From a bacterium (GTDB lineage: Bacteria; Zixibacteria; MSB-5A5; GN15; FEB-12): DNA of 5,099 bases. Positions 1 to 5,099 of this stretch are shown here, piece by piece. The stretch lies in assembly GCA_030640905.1 (NCBI GenBank), contig DAOWIM010000341.1, forward strand, positions 1 through 5,099, in the 5' to 3' direction. The notes under the pieces are model-generated. The model did not search any database and was not told where the DNA came from. It was given only the letters and a program-made list of their open reading frames with translations. Every line of letters begins with the position of its first letter. Within the stretch, counting starts at the first letter, position 1. The translations under genes and the position numbers were made by a program.

Positions 1-553
1 CAACCTCGTCGAAGTAATCCGACCTCATCATGTTGATCATCAGCTTAGCCAGAGCGTTCAGGGTAAAGGCGTATCCCTCAACGACCATATGCTTGGCGTT
101 GGCGACGACCGGCTCGACAGGCTCTTTTACTTCGCCGTCGGCAGTTTTATCAGTCTCCGGTTTGGGGGCAGCGGTTTTGTCTTCCTCAAACCTAGCCAAC
201 CAGATGAATTCCGGGACGTTTCTAGCCACATCCTCCAATATCCGGACATAGGCCGAGCGATGTCGATCAAGGCTTTCTACCGCCTGCATGCGAACATTGA
301 TCTTACTTTTGACCTCAATGAGAGCGTCGACCAGTTGGATATCTTTCTGGAGCATAGCAGCTCTCTGTTTGGCTTTGGCGATGTTGTCATCCAGTTCGGA
401 AAGCTGGTGGCTCTGATAGAATGTAACCGCAACCAGCATAAGCACGACACCAACCGCACCGGCAATCGCATATATGCCAGTCTTCCCCAACGAGAAATCA
501 AACGACCGTTTCCGATAATCTTTTGGAAGTAAATTTATCTCTATCATATTCAT
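1..553 (-). CDS. pilN: PilN, type IV pilus inner-membrane assembly protein (3' end outside window)
   Basis: PilN is a bitopic inner-membrane protein of the T4P alignment complex; its cytoplasmic tail binds PilM and its periplasmic domain pairs with PilO. Reading from ATG 553, 184 codons are visible without a stop and the frame runs off the left edge. The N-terminus carries the family hallmark INLLP at residues 6-10, the segment known to dock in PilM. A basic stretch (K11-R16) precedes one transmembrane helix at about 26-46. A coiled-coil-like helix covers about 48-100. The ferredoxin-like core then begins with VPEFIWLARF (113-122) and resumes at MVVEGYA (156-162), followed by an LNALAKLMINMM helix and SDYFDEV, matching the PilN pattern. 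Between the two strands lies an unusual charged, Pro-rich insert (about 123-155). A GAGG lies 10 nt before ATG 553, and a second in-frame ATG at 547 is further from it, so 553 is preferred. Family PilN proteins are about 180-200 aa, so little is missing unless the insert makes this one longer. Confidence 0.93.
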   Translation of the reverse strand, partial: MNMIEINLLPKDYRKRSFDFSLGKTGIYAIAGAVGVVLMLVAVTFYQSHQLSELDDNIAKAKQRAAMLQKDIQLVDALIEVKSKINVRMQAVESLDRHRSAYVRILEDVARNVPEFIWLARFEEDKTAAPKPETDKTADGEVKEPVEPVVANAKHMVVEGYAFTLNALAKLMINMMRSDYFDEV

Positions 554-560
554 AGTCAGT

Positions 561-1610
561 TTACCTCGTCTTCCTCATGGCCAGACCCACCGAGACGGTA
601 AGTAGTGGCGCAATCTTTTCAGGTTGGAGGTACTGTAGCATTTCCGGATCGTAATCGACGTTGCGTAACGGGTTGATGATTTCCAGAGGAACACTCAGTT
701 TGGACTGAAGGAACTCCGGTAGATACGGAAGAAGTGATCCGCCACCGGAGAGTACAATCCAGTCAACGCTATCAACTTTGGCCTGGGATTTGAAATATGA
801 AAAGGCCAGTTCAACTCCAGAAATAAGCTCGTCTGTTGCCGAAATGATCGTCGCCTTAAGCATATCCTGATCGACAGAGTCGCTCATCTCGCCTTTGATA
901 GCCTTGCTGGTAAGTTCGGGATTGAGCCTGAACTCTTTCTGGATGGCGTTGTAGATATCACGGGTACCAGCGGAGACGTCACGAGTCGATTGGAATTCGC
1001 CGTTGACAATGTAGGTGATATTAGTCACGTCGTAGCCAATATTGACCAGTGCCGTTACCTTTGTGGGGTCCGGCTCGTAGTTGTTGCTGTAGGCGTTGTA
1101 GACAGCCAGAGCGTCATCATCAACCACGATCGGCTTGAGGCCGCAGTCTTCGATCAACTCGACATACTGCGCCATGATTTCCTTCCGCGCGGCTACCAAC
1201 AGAACGTCCATCTTGTTGGTATCCTCATCAACCTTGATCACGTGGTAATCAAGATTAACGTCATCGATATCGAACGGAGCTCTCTGTTCGGTTTCAAAGA
1301 GTATGGCCTGTTCGGCCTCAGCTCCGGTCTTCTTGTCGATCTGGAACCGATCAGTAATGACACCATGCCCGGAAATGGACACAACCACTTCCTTAATCTT
1401 TGGATCGGTCTGATCAATCAATGATTGGATATTGAAGATGACCGCTTCGCGATCCTTGATTTCTCCGGCGACAATCACGTCCGGTGGTAGCTCTCGGACG
1501 CCAATAGCCGCAACAGAGTATCCGGCTTTTGAATGATCGAGCTTAACAAGCTTGACGGTACTGGCACCAATGTCGAGCCCGACTGTGGCCTTGCTCCTGC
1601 TTGAGAACAT
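561..1610 (-). CDS. pilM: PilM, actin-like ATPase of the type IV pilus
   Basis: PilM is a cytoplasmic FtsA/actin-fold protein that binds nucleotide and the N-terminal tail of PilN, connecting the cytoplasmic motor side of the T4P machine to the PilN-PilO-PilP complex. The 349-aa product has the usual length. The actin-family motifs are in order: phosphate-1 GLDIGASTVKLV at 11-22, phosphate-2 ALVNIGYDVTNI at 187-198, and adenosine motif WIVLSGGGSLLPYL at 284-297. The PilM-type end is NPLRNVDYD (313-321) followed by SVGLAMR (340-346). Other family-like segments are FETEQRAPFDIDDVNLDYHV (105-124) and DDDALAVYNAY (164-174). The usual Asp of phosphate-2 is Asn190 here. The start is ATG 1610, with a modest AGAAGAG 6 nt upstream. 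pilN follows after 7 nt on the same strand, as in most T4P loci. No transmembrane segment is seen. Confidence 0.97.
   Translation of the reverse strand: MFSSRSKATVGLDIGASTVKLVKLDHSKAGYSVAAIGVRELPPDVIVAGEIKDREAVIFNIQSLIDQTDPKIKEVVVSISGHGVITDRFQIDKKTGAEAEQAILFETEQRAPFDIDDVNLDYHVIKVDEDTNKMDVLLVAARKEIMAQYVELIEDCGLKPIVVDDDALAVYNAYSNNYEPDPTKVTALVNIGYDVTNITYIVNGEFQSTRDVSAGTRDIYNAIQKEFRLNPELTSKAIKGEMSDSVDQDMLKATIISATDELISGVELAFSYFKSQAKVDSVDWIVLSGGGSLLPYLPEFLQSKLSVPLEIINPLRNVDYDPEMLQYLQPEKIAPLLTVSVGLAMRKTR
564..567 (-). promoter_or_regulatory. Shine-Dalgarno of pilN inside the end of pilM
   Basis: The last codons of pilM read ATG AGG AAG ACG AGG TAA on the minus strand. They supply a GAGG 10 nt before the pilN ATG at 553, and an AGGAAG a little further upstream. 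The stop codon of pilM and the start of pilN are separated by only 7 nt. This arrangement suggests translational coupling of the PilM-PilN pair, whose products bind each other. The site also supports ATG 553 over the in-frame ATG at 547. Confidence 0.6.
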
Positions 1611-1628
1611 GCTTGGCTCTTCTATTTA

Positions 1629-1656
1629 TAGTTATTCCGTTTTTTCGCTGTTTCAA
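1629..1656 (-). promoter_or_regulatory. Possible sigma70-type promoter of pilM
   Basis: On the minus strand a TTGAAA (1656-1651) is followed after 16 nt by TAACTA (1634-1629), within an AT-rich TAACTATAAAT stretch. This would start transcription at about 1622, almost on top of the AGAAGAG ribosome site of pilM, leaving a leader of only about 12 nt. That is short, so the true promoter may lie further upstream. The match is modest and this entry is a candidate only. Confidence 0.2.
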
Positions 1657-1723
1657 CTGTCTTATCGGCAACGTTCATAATCATTTAACCCGCAATAGCG
1701 AATTATTGTACCTGCCTTCGTTT

Positions 1724-1767
1724 TGCCAACGGGGCGTCGATCCAAATCGACGTTCCGTTTGACGGCA
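1724..1767 (+). repeat. Long imperfect inverted repeat (hairpin)
   Basis: The core is a perfect 7-bp stem, CGTCGAT (1735-1741) against ATCGACG (1746-1752), closing a CCAA loop. If transcribed on the plus strand the stem extends through two G-U pairs (1733-1734 with 1753-1754) and five more pairs (AACGG 1728-1732 with CCGTT 1755-1759), giving 14 continuous pairs. TGCC (1724-1727) and GGCA (1764-1767) add four more across a 4-nt bulge. On the minus strand the two G-U pairs become A-C mismatches. There is no T-run after it on either strand, so it does not look like an intrinsic terminator. Its role is unknown. Confidence 0.6.
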
Positions 1768-1849
1768 TAACCTGTCTTTCGCTTATCGGAGCCAACCGGT
1801 TAGCTCTTTAGTTATTTGTTGGGTTGAACGTAAATCGTTGGTACGTATA

Positions 1850-1875
1850 AGAAAACCCCCCCGGAAGGGAGGGTT
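1850..1875 (-). terminator. Intrinsic terminator of the pseudopilin gene
   Basis: On the minus strand, arm AACCCTCCC (1875-1867), loop TTCC (1866-1863) and arm GGGGGGGTT (1862-1854) form a 9-bp GC-rich stem, directly followed by a short U-rich tail (TTTTCTT running on from the stem). In the minus-strand RNA the single imperfection is a U-G wobble, while in plus-strand RNA it would be an A-C mismatch and no U-tract would follow. Orientation is therefore clear. It lies 47 nt after the stop codon of the pseudopilin gene. Confidence 0.8.
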
Positions 1876-1922
1876 GAAATTGCCTTATACATGTAGCAGC
1901 ACCAATTGCCGCGCTGCGCTGA

Positions 1923-2462
1923 TTAATTGACCGTGCCACCTTCGCTATATGGATCGTAGGTTGTAGAATGAACGCGCCCCGTGGCCGCTAGGATATTGTG
2001 GGTCGTAAAATTCATCACGTCCTCGGTGTAGGCAAATGTATATATGTTACCACTACCGACAAAATGACACGAACCGTTTCGCTCAAAGAAGAAGTTGTTG
2101 TTGGCTACATCTGTAACGATGGTGGTAAATTCCGCCGGCAAGGTGTCAATACGGCAGATGGAATCACCGGCCTCATACATATATGCACCGGGGCTTACCA
2201 CATCCTTAAACAGGACCACCTGCTTGCTGTCACCATCGAAAAACACACCGTACTGTTCTTTATCGGTGATAGCCATCGAACGGGCCAGACGGAGAGTTGA
2301 GTTGACACTTTTGTTGGCCTTCTTGAATTTCATCCGCTCGTAAGCAATCTGCATCCGCGGTACAGCTGCGGCCGCCACCAAGCCAATAATCACCGCTGTT
2401 ATCATCATCTCAATGATCGTGATGCCTCTTGCGGAACCAAGTTTTCGTTTCATCATTTTCAT
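1923..2462 (-). CDS. Type IV pilin-like / GspH-FimT family pseudopilin
   Basis: This 179-aa protein is a prepilin-type substrate. It has a short basic leader (residues 1-13), then the cleavage site G13/I14 with ITIIE in place of the usual FTLIE, Glu18 at mature position +5, and a hydrophobic N-terminal helix to about residue 34 with Pro35 after it. The following helix (NKSVNSTLRLARSMAITDKE, about 50-69), then beta strands, NNFFFERNGSC (122-132) and a final ILAATGRVHS (157-166), match the GspH/FimT group of minor pseudopilins. These sit at or near the pilus or pseudopilus tip or help prime assembly. Two cysteines, C103 and C132, could form a disulfide. ATG 2462 is chosen because GGAG lies 5 nt upstream; later ATGs at codons 3 and 4 are too far from it. 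Neighbouring pilM-pilN favours a T4P over a type II secretion role. A major pilin is unlikely because of the GspH-like body, but is not excluded. Confidence 0.87.
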   Translation of the reverse strand: MKMMKRKLGSARGITIIEMMITAVIIGLVAAAAVPRMQIAYERMKFKKANKSVNSTLRLARSMAITDKEQYGVFFDGDSKQVVLFKDVVSPGAYMYEAGDSICRIDTLPAEFTTIVTDVANNNFFFERNGSCHFVGSGNIYTFAYTEDVMNFTTHNILAATGRVHSTTYDPYSEGGTVN

Positions 2463-2465
2463 AAT

Positions 2466-2471
2466 CTCTCC
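2466..2471 (-). promoter_or_regulatory. Shine-Dalgarno of the pseudopilin gene
   Basis: GGAGAG on the minus strand, with its GGAG core 5 nt before ATG 2462. It is the clearest ribosome site in the window and fixes the start at the first of three closely spaced ATG codons (1, 3 and 4). Confidence 0.7.
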
Positions 2472-2704
2472 AAATCGGTTACAAGCCTTGTCAATAGTGC
2501 AGCAAGATCGCCGAGCCGTCTGAACTAACAGACAGTAGAACTCACCGCTACCGATATCTTAGCGAAAGGCATGCCCCCCTATAACTAATTGTTCAGCTTC
2601 CGGCTCAGGTTGACGATCTCTATGGGAAGCAAACGGTTAGCGTATGAAAACAAGGATCAAACAAGGAAACGAAATCGAAGTTTGGCGGCAGTGCTGGATG
2701 AAAC

Positions 2705-2722
2705 TATGGGGCGCTCCCCATA
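2705..2722. repeat. Perfect inverted repeat in divergent intergenic region
   Basis: TATGGGG (2705-2711) and CCCCATA (2716-2722) are perfect reverse complements around a 4-nt centre, CGCT. Neither side is followed by a T-run, so it is not a good intrinsic terminator. It lies 25 nt upstream of the candidate -35 box of the protease gene, about 70 bp before its predicted start point, which is a common place for an activator site. A related CTATGGG half-site is at 2620-2626. Binding by a regulator is inference. Confidence 0.5.
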
Positions 2723-2747
2723 CTTGTTGGCATTAAACAATTTAGTG

Positions 2748-2775
2748 TTGACAAAATGATGTGCAACCTTATCTT
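2748..2775 (+). promoter_or_regulatory. Candidate sigma70-type promoter of the protease gene
   Basis: A perfect TTGACA (2748-2753) is followed after 16 nt by TATCTT (2770-2775), which keeps the important T, A and final T of the -10 box. The predicted start point is near 2782, giving a leader of about 64 nt before ATG 2846. It is the best promoter-like pair I see on this strand in the region. Confidence 0.4.
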
Positions 2776-2810
2776 TAGAGTAGCCGCCAAATTTGAGTTG
2801 ATACTACAAG

Positions 2811-2826
2811 CTGTGGCGTTCCGCAG
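2811..2826 (+). repeat. Small hairpin in the protease leader
   Basis: CUGUGG (2811-2816) pairs with CCGCAG (2821-2826), including one U-G pair, around a CGUU loop. It ends 19 nt before the protease ATG, in a leader that lacks a recognisable Shine-Dalgarno sequence, so it might position or limit ribosome entry. It could also be chance. Confidence 0.3.
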
Positions 2827-2845
2827 ACTATAACGAATCGTTGCT

Positions 2846-5099
2846 ATGAAGATTTTCAAAAACACATTCCCCGGCCTTGTTGCCCTCTTGTCGCTGGTTA
2901 TCGTTCTGTCGATTCCGGTGGGAGCTGATGTACCGAAACATCTCGGTGGCGGGTCAGTAGTCACACAGCCAATTCTCCGATCAAAAGCTGCCGAAGTGCT
3001 CCCTGCCCCAGTTTTAAACTATCTGCGAGACCGAGACGGCGAGACTGTAGATGTCTGGGTCTTCTTCACCGACAAGGGAGTTTTCAGCCAAAAAGAGTTT
3101 GAAAACCGGGCTAGCGAAATCCAATTCACCGACAAGGTGAAAAAACGGCGGAAACGGGCCGGAGTGGTCACAGCAACCTTTGCCGATCTTCCTGTTGTCA
3201 GGCGATATATTGATCGAATCACCACTGACGGTAGTCACTTGCGCCGAGTCTCGCGCTGGCTCAACGCTGCTAGTTTTGAGATTCCGGTCGAAGCGCTGGA
3301 AAGAATCTCCCGTCTGCCGTTTGTTGCTGAGATCAAACCATTGATGAAATATCGTCGCGACCCGGTCGATGTTGTCCCGGTCGAGCCGGACGCCACAAAG
3401 ACCACCGTTCCCAAGAGTCTGGCGCCTCCGCTTGAGTACGGTACCTCATTGGACCAACTAACCCAAATCAATGTACCGGCCACGCATGTCGCCGGCTACA
3501 CCGGGGCTGGAGTTACCATTGCTATCCTTGATACCGGATATCGCAAATCGCATCAGTCATTCTCTCAACACTATACTGATGGTCGGGTCCTTGGTGAGTA
3601 CGATTTTATCTTTGAAGACGACGAGACCGCCAACGAAGCGGAGGACCTCTCCAGTCAGTGGAATCATGGAACGTTGATATGGTCGTGTATTGGTGGGTAT
3701 GACGACGGATCTCACTATGGACCAGCGTATCAGGCCAATTTCTTATTGGCCAAGACGGAGGACGTGGGTAGCGAGACTCCAGTCGAGGAGGACAACTGGG
3801 TGGCCGCCCTGGAATGGGCCGACTCGCTTGGGACCGATATCATATCCTCTTCGCTGGGATATATGGTCTTTGACGCACCGTACGGCGGGTACACATACGA
3901 AGACCTCGACGGCGTAACGGCAACGACGTCAATTGCGGCGAGCACTGCCGCCTCGTTGGGGATTATCGTCTGCAAATCGGCAGGCAATGGCGGACCAGGC
4001 TCCGGCAGCATTTCCACTCCCGCCGACGCCTTTGATATTCTATCGGTTGGCGCGGTAGACGTCAGCGGATATATCGCCGGGTTTTCCTCGCGCGGACCTA
4101 CCTATGATGGTCGTATCAAACCGGAAGTCTGCGCCAGAGGAGTCAGCACCGCTGCCGCTTCGGCTGTGGATGACCATACCTATGGATACGCAAGCGGCAC
4201 CTCGCTTTCCGCACCGCTGGTGGCAGGAGTTGTGGCATTGATAATTGAAGCCCGCCCGGACCTTGATGTTTATCAGATAATGGAAGCTGTCAAATCGACC
4301 GCAGACAATGCCGCTACCCCCAACAACACGTACGGTTGGGGAATTGTCAATGCTTACGCTGCTCTGGAATATGGGGTTGCCTTTGAGGCCGATGTAACAT
4401 CGGGCGAGGCACCTTTAGATGTACAGTTTGCCGTCACTCTTCCGGCCAGCGCCGACGCCTGGATATGGTCATTCGGTGATGGTGACACATCATACGTACG
4501 GGAGCCGCTCCACACCTTCAACAGCGCCGGAGCATTCAACATTTCGCTGGCAGCGGTCGATGGCATTGACACGATTACGCAAAACAAAGTAGACTACATA
4601 GTAGTTCTGGGTGACACACTTTCGCTTGATTCAGATTCAGCCTATGCCGGGACTCAGGCGGTACTGTCGGTGGAGTTGGCTAATTACCAGGAGTTGATCG
4701 GCATGGACATAGTTTTCGGATTTGAGACCGTGCCCCACGTCGATGTTGACAGCGTCACATTCGGATCGCGCACTGACCATTTCGATGTCATCTATGGCGA
4801 CAATTCCCAACCGGAACTTGACCGCTACCGGTATCTGCTTTCTGCGAGAACGTCGGAACCATTGGCGGTTGGTCGTGGAGAAATCCTTCGCCTCTTCTGC
4901 ACCGCTGATGAATTTGCATACGGAGATCTGATCAACGGACTGGATACAATCTCGTTCAGTGGCTACAGTTCGGAGTTGACTTCGTCGTTGATGACATACC
5001 AACCAACCGTAGTCGAATCGGGAGCACTATCCACAAAGCATGTTCGTCGTGGTGACGCCAACGGCAGCGGCGCCATTAACATTTCTGATGTCACCCATC
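2846..5099 (+). CDS. Secreted S8 (subtilisin-like) serine protease with PKD, cohesin-like and dockerin-type domains (3' end outside window)
   Basis: 751 codons are visible and the frame is still open at the right edge. A Sec signal peptide (hydrophobic about 10-25, likely cleaved after VGA at 27) is followed by a linker and a propeptide-like region (about 66-170; WVFFTDKG at 71-78, SRWLNAAS at 136-143, LPFV at 157-160), which in this family folds and inhibits the enzyme until removed. A Pro-rich linker leads into the S8 domain (about 198-510). All catalytic residues are present: Asp229 in AILDTG, His274 in NHGT, Asn381 in SAGN for the oxyanion hole, and Ser455 in GTSLSAP. A PKD domain (about 512-588) has the hallmark WSFGDGD at 541-547. 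Residues about 590-725 resemble a cohesin-like beta sandwich. A dockerin-type calcium loop starts at Asp737 (GDANGSGAINISD). An in-frame stop at 2831 and no other start before it make ATG 2846 the start; no Shine-Dalgarno is visible. It probably degrades extracellular protein; the substrate is unknown. Confidence 0.95.
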   Translation, partial: MKIFKNTFPGLVALLSLVIVLSIPVGADVPKHLGGGSVVTQPILRSKAAEVLPAPVLNYLRDRDGETVDVWVFFTDKGVFSQKEFENRASEIQFTDKVKKRRKRAGVVTATFADLPVVRRYIDRITTDGSHLRRVSRWLNAASFEIPVEALERISRLPFVAEIKPLMKYRRDPVDVVPVEPDATKTTVPKSLAPPLEYGTSLDQLTQINVPATHVAGYTGAGVTIAILDTGYRKSHQSFSQHYTDGRVLGEYDFIFEDDETANEAEDLSSQWNHGTLIWSCIGGYDDGSHYGPAYQANFLLAKTEDVGSETPVEEDNWVAALEWADSLGTDIISSSLGYMVFDAPYGGYTYEDLDGVTATTSIAASTAASLGIIVCKSAGNGGPGSGSISTPADAFDILSVGAVDVSGYIAGFSSRGPTYDGRIKPEVCARGVSTAAASAVDDHTYGYASGTSLSAPLVAGVVALIIEARPDLDVYQIMEAVKSTADNAATPNNTYGWGIVNAYAALEYGVAFEADVTSGEAPLDVQFAVTLPASADAWIWSFGDGDTSYVREPLHTFNSAGAFNISLAAVDGIDTITQNKVDYIVVLGDTLSLDSDSAYAGTQAVLSVELANYQELIGMDIVFGFETVPHVDVDSVTFGSRTDHFDVIYGDNSQPELDRYRYLLSARTSEPLAVGRGEILRLFCTADEFAYGDLINGLDTISFSGYSSELTSSLMTYQPTVVESGALSTKHVRRGDANGSGAINISDVTH

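Larger units (their letters stand above)
1611..1922. other. Intergenic region between pseudopilin gene and pilM
   Basis: This 312-bp stretch has no convincing gene. It holds, from right to left, the terminator of the pseudopilin gene (1850-1875), an imperfect inverted repeat centred near 1743, and AT-rich DNA that may carry the pilM promoter. One 21-codon minus-strand reading frame (1703-1768) lies in it but has no good support as a gene. Because a terminator separates the pseudopilin from pilM, pilM probably has its own promoter here. Confidence 0.6.
2463..2845. other. Divergent intergenic region, pseudopilin / protease
   Basis: This 383-bp region separates two genes that face away from each other, so it should contain promoters for both. 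I can see a candidate plus-strand promoter (2748-2775), a perfect 7-bp inverted repeat (2705-2722), a small hairpin just before the protease start (2811-2826), and short stems at 2518-2533 and 2546-2564. No good sigma70 or sigma54 pair for the pseudopilin gene stands out; a TTGACA at 2494-2489 on the minus strand has no -10 box at a usable distance. A 45-codon plus-strand frame (2622-2759) is not supported as a gene. Confidence 0.55.

Noticed and set aside
89..532. 147-codon plus-strand reading frame
   Set aside because: It lies wholly antisense to pilN, whose product has clear family motifs. The plus-strand product shows no recognisable domain, and there is no ribosome site.
990..1424. 144-codon plus-strand reading frame
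   Set aside because: It is antisense to the middle of pilM, which is a full-length and well-conserved protein; its composition is that of a shadow frame.
1998..2343. Two plus-strand reading frames of 100 and 82 codons
   Set aside because: Both are antisense to the pseudopilin gene, which has a prepilin signal, a good ribosome site and its own terminator.
2489..2494. TTGACA on the minus strand as a -35 box for the pseudopilin gene
   Set aside because: At 16-18 nt downstream lies the ribosome site GGAGAG, not a -10 box, and any start point there would remove the ribosome site from the message.
2463..2600. Possible cyclic-di-GMP class I riboswitch in the pseudopilin leader
   Set aside because: A GGTAGCGG segment near 2557-2547 on the minus strand recalls the 3' part of that aptamer, and T4P genes are known targets. 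However, the conserved ACGCAAAG core and the required three-way helices are not found upstream of it.
2463..2704. Sigma54 promoter for the pseudopilin gene
   Set aside because: Pilin genes are often sigma54-dependent, so I looked for GG and GC dinucleotides ten bases apart. The nearest candidates near 2500-2520 have the wrong spacing.
2622..2759. 45-codon plus-strand reading frame starting MGSKRLAYENKDQ
   Set aside because: No ribosome site precedes it, it runs through the palindrome and the -35 box of the candidate protease promoter, and the product matches nothing I recognise. It is worth only a conservation check.
1..5099. Mobile elements, CRISPR arrays, tRNA or rRNA genes
   Set aside because: No transposase or integrase, no regularly spaced direct repeats, and no cloverleaf or rRNA-like sequence was seen on either strand.

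Overview
This window is an ordinary-looking chromosomal segment with roughly balanced base composition. It carries a type IV pilus (T4P) assembly locus on the minus strand and a large secreted subtilisin-like protease on the plus strand. The protease has the layout seen in bacteria of the FCB superphylum, and especially the candidate phylum Zixibacteria. It has a signal peptide, an N-terminal propeptide with a WVFFTDKG start and a SRWLNAAS core, an S8 domain, a PKD domain, a cohesin-like beta domain and a dockerin-type repeat (GDANGSGAINISDVT). The pil genes fit equally well in Zixibacteria, Geobacter-like deltaproteobacteria and relatives. The taxonomic placement is an inference from these motifs, not a database result.

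Layout. Positions 1-553 (minus) hold pilN, cut by the left edge of the window. Positions 561-1610 (minus) hold pilM, complete and 7 bp upstream of pilN, so the two form an operon with the Shine-Dalgarno of pilN inside the last codons of pilM. Positions 1611-1922 are non-coding: a possible pilM promoter, a long imperfect inverted repeat near 1724-1767, and a good intrinsic terminator at 1850-1875 that ends the next gene. Positions 1923-2462 (minus) hold a GspH/FimT-type pseudopilin. Positions 2463-2845 are a divergent intergenic region with several small inverted repeats and a candidate plus-strand promoter. From 2846 to the right edge (5099) runs the protease gene, open to the end of the window, so its C-terminus is missing.

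How the genes fit together. PilM is a cytoplasmic actin-like protein that binds the N-terminal INLLP tail of the inner-membrane protein PilN. With PilO and PilP (presumably beyond position 1) they form the alignment complex of the T4P machine. The pseudopilin would be processed by a prepilin peptidase and join the pilus tip or a priming complex. The protease is transcribed divergently, has no visible functional tie to pili, and is probably exported by Sec and kept at or beyond the cell surface.

I did not find a convincing new biological system. The points most worth a second look are the cohesin-like plus dockerin tail on the protease, a charged Pro-rich insertion in the PilN periplasmic domain, and inverted repeats in the two intergenic regions.
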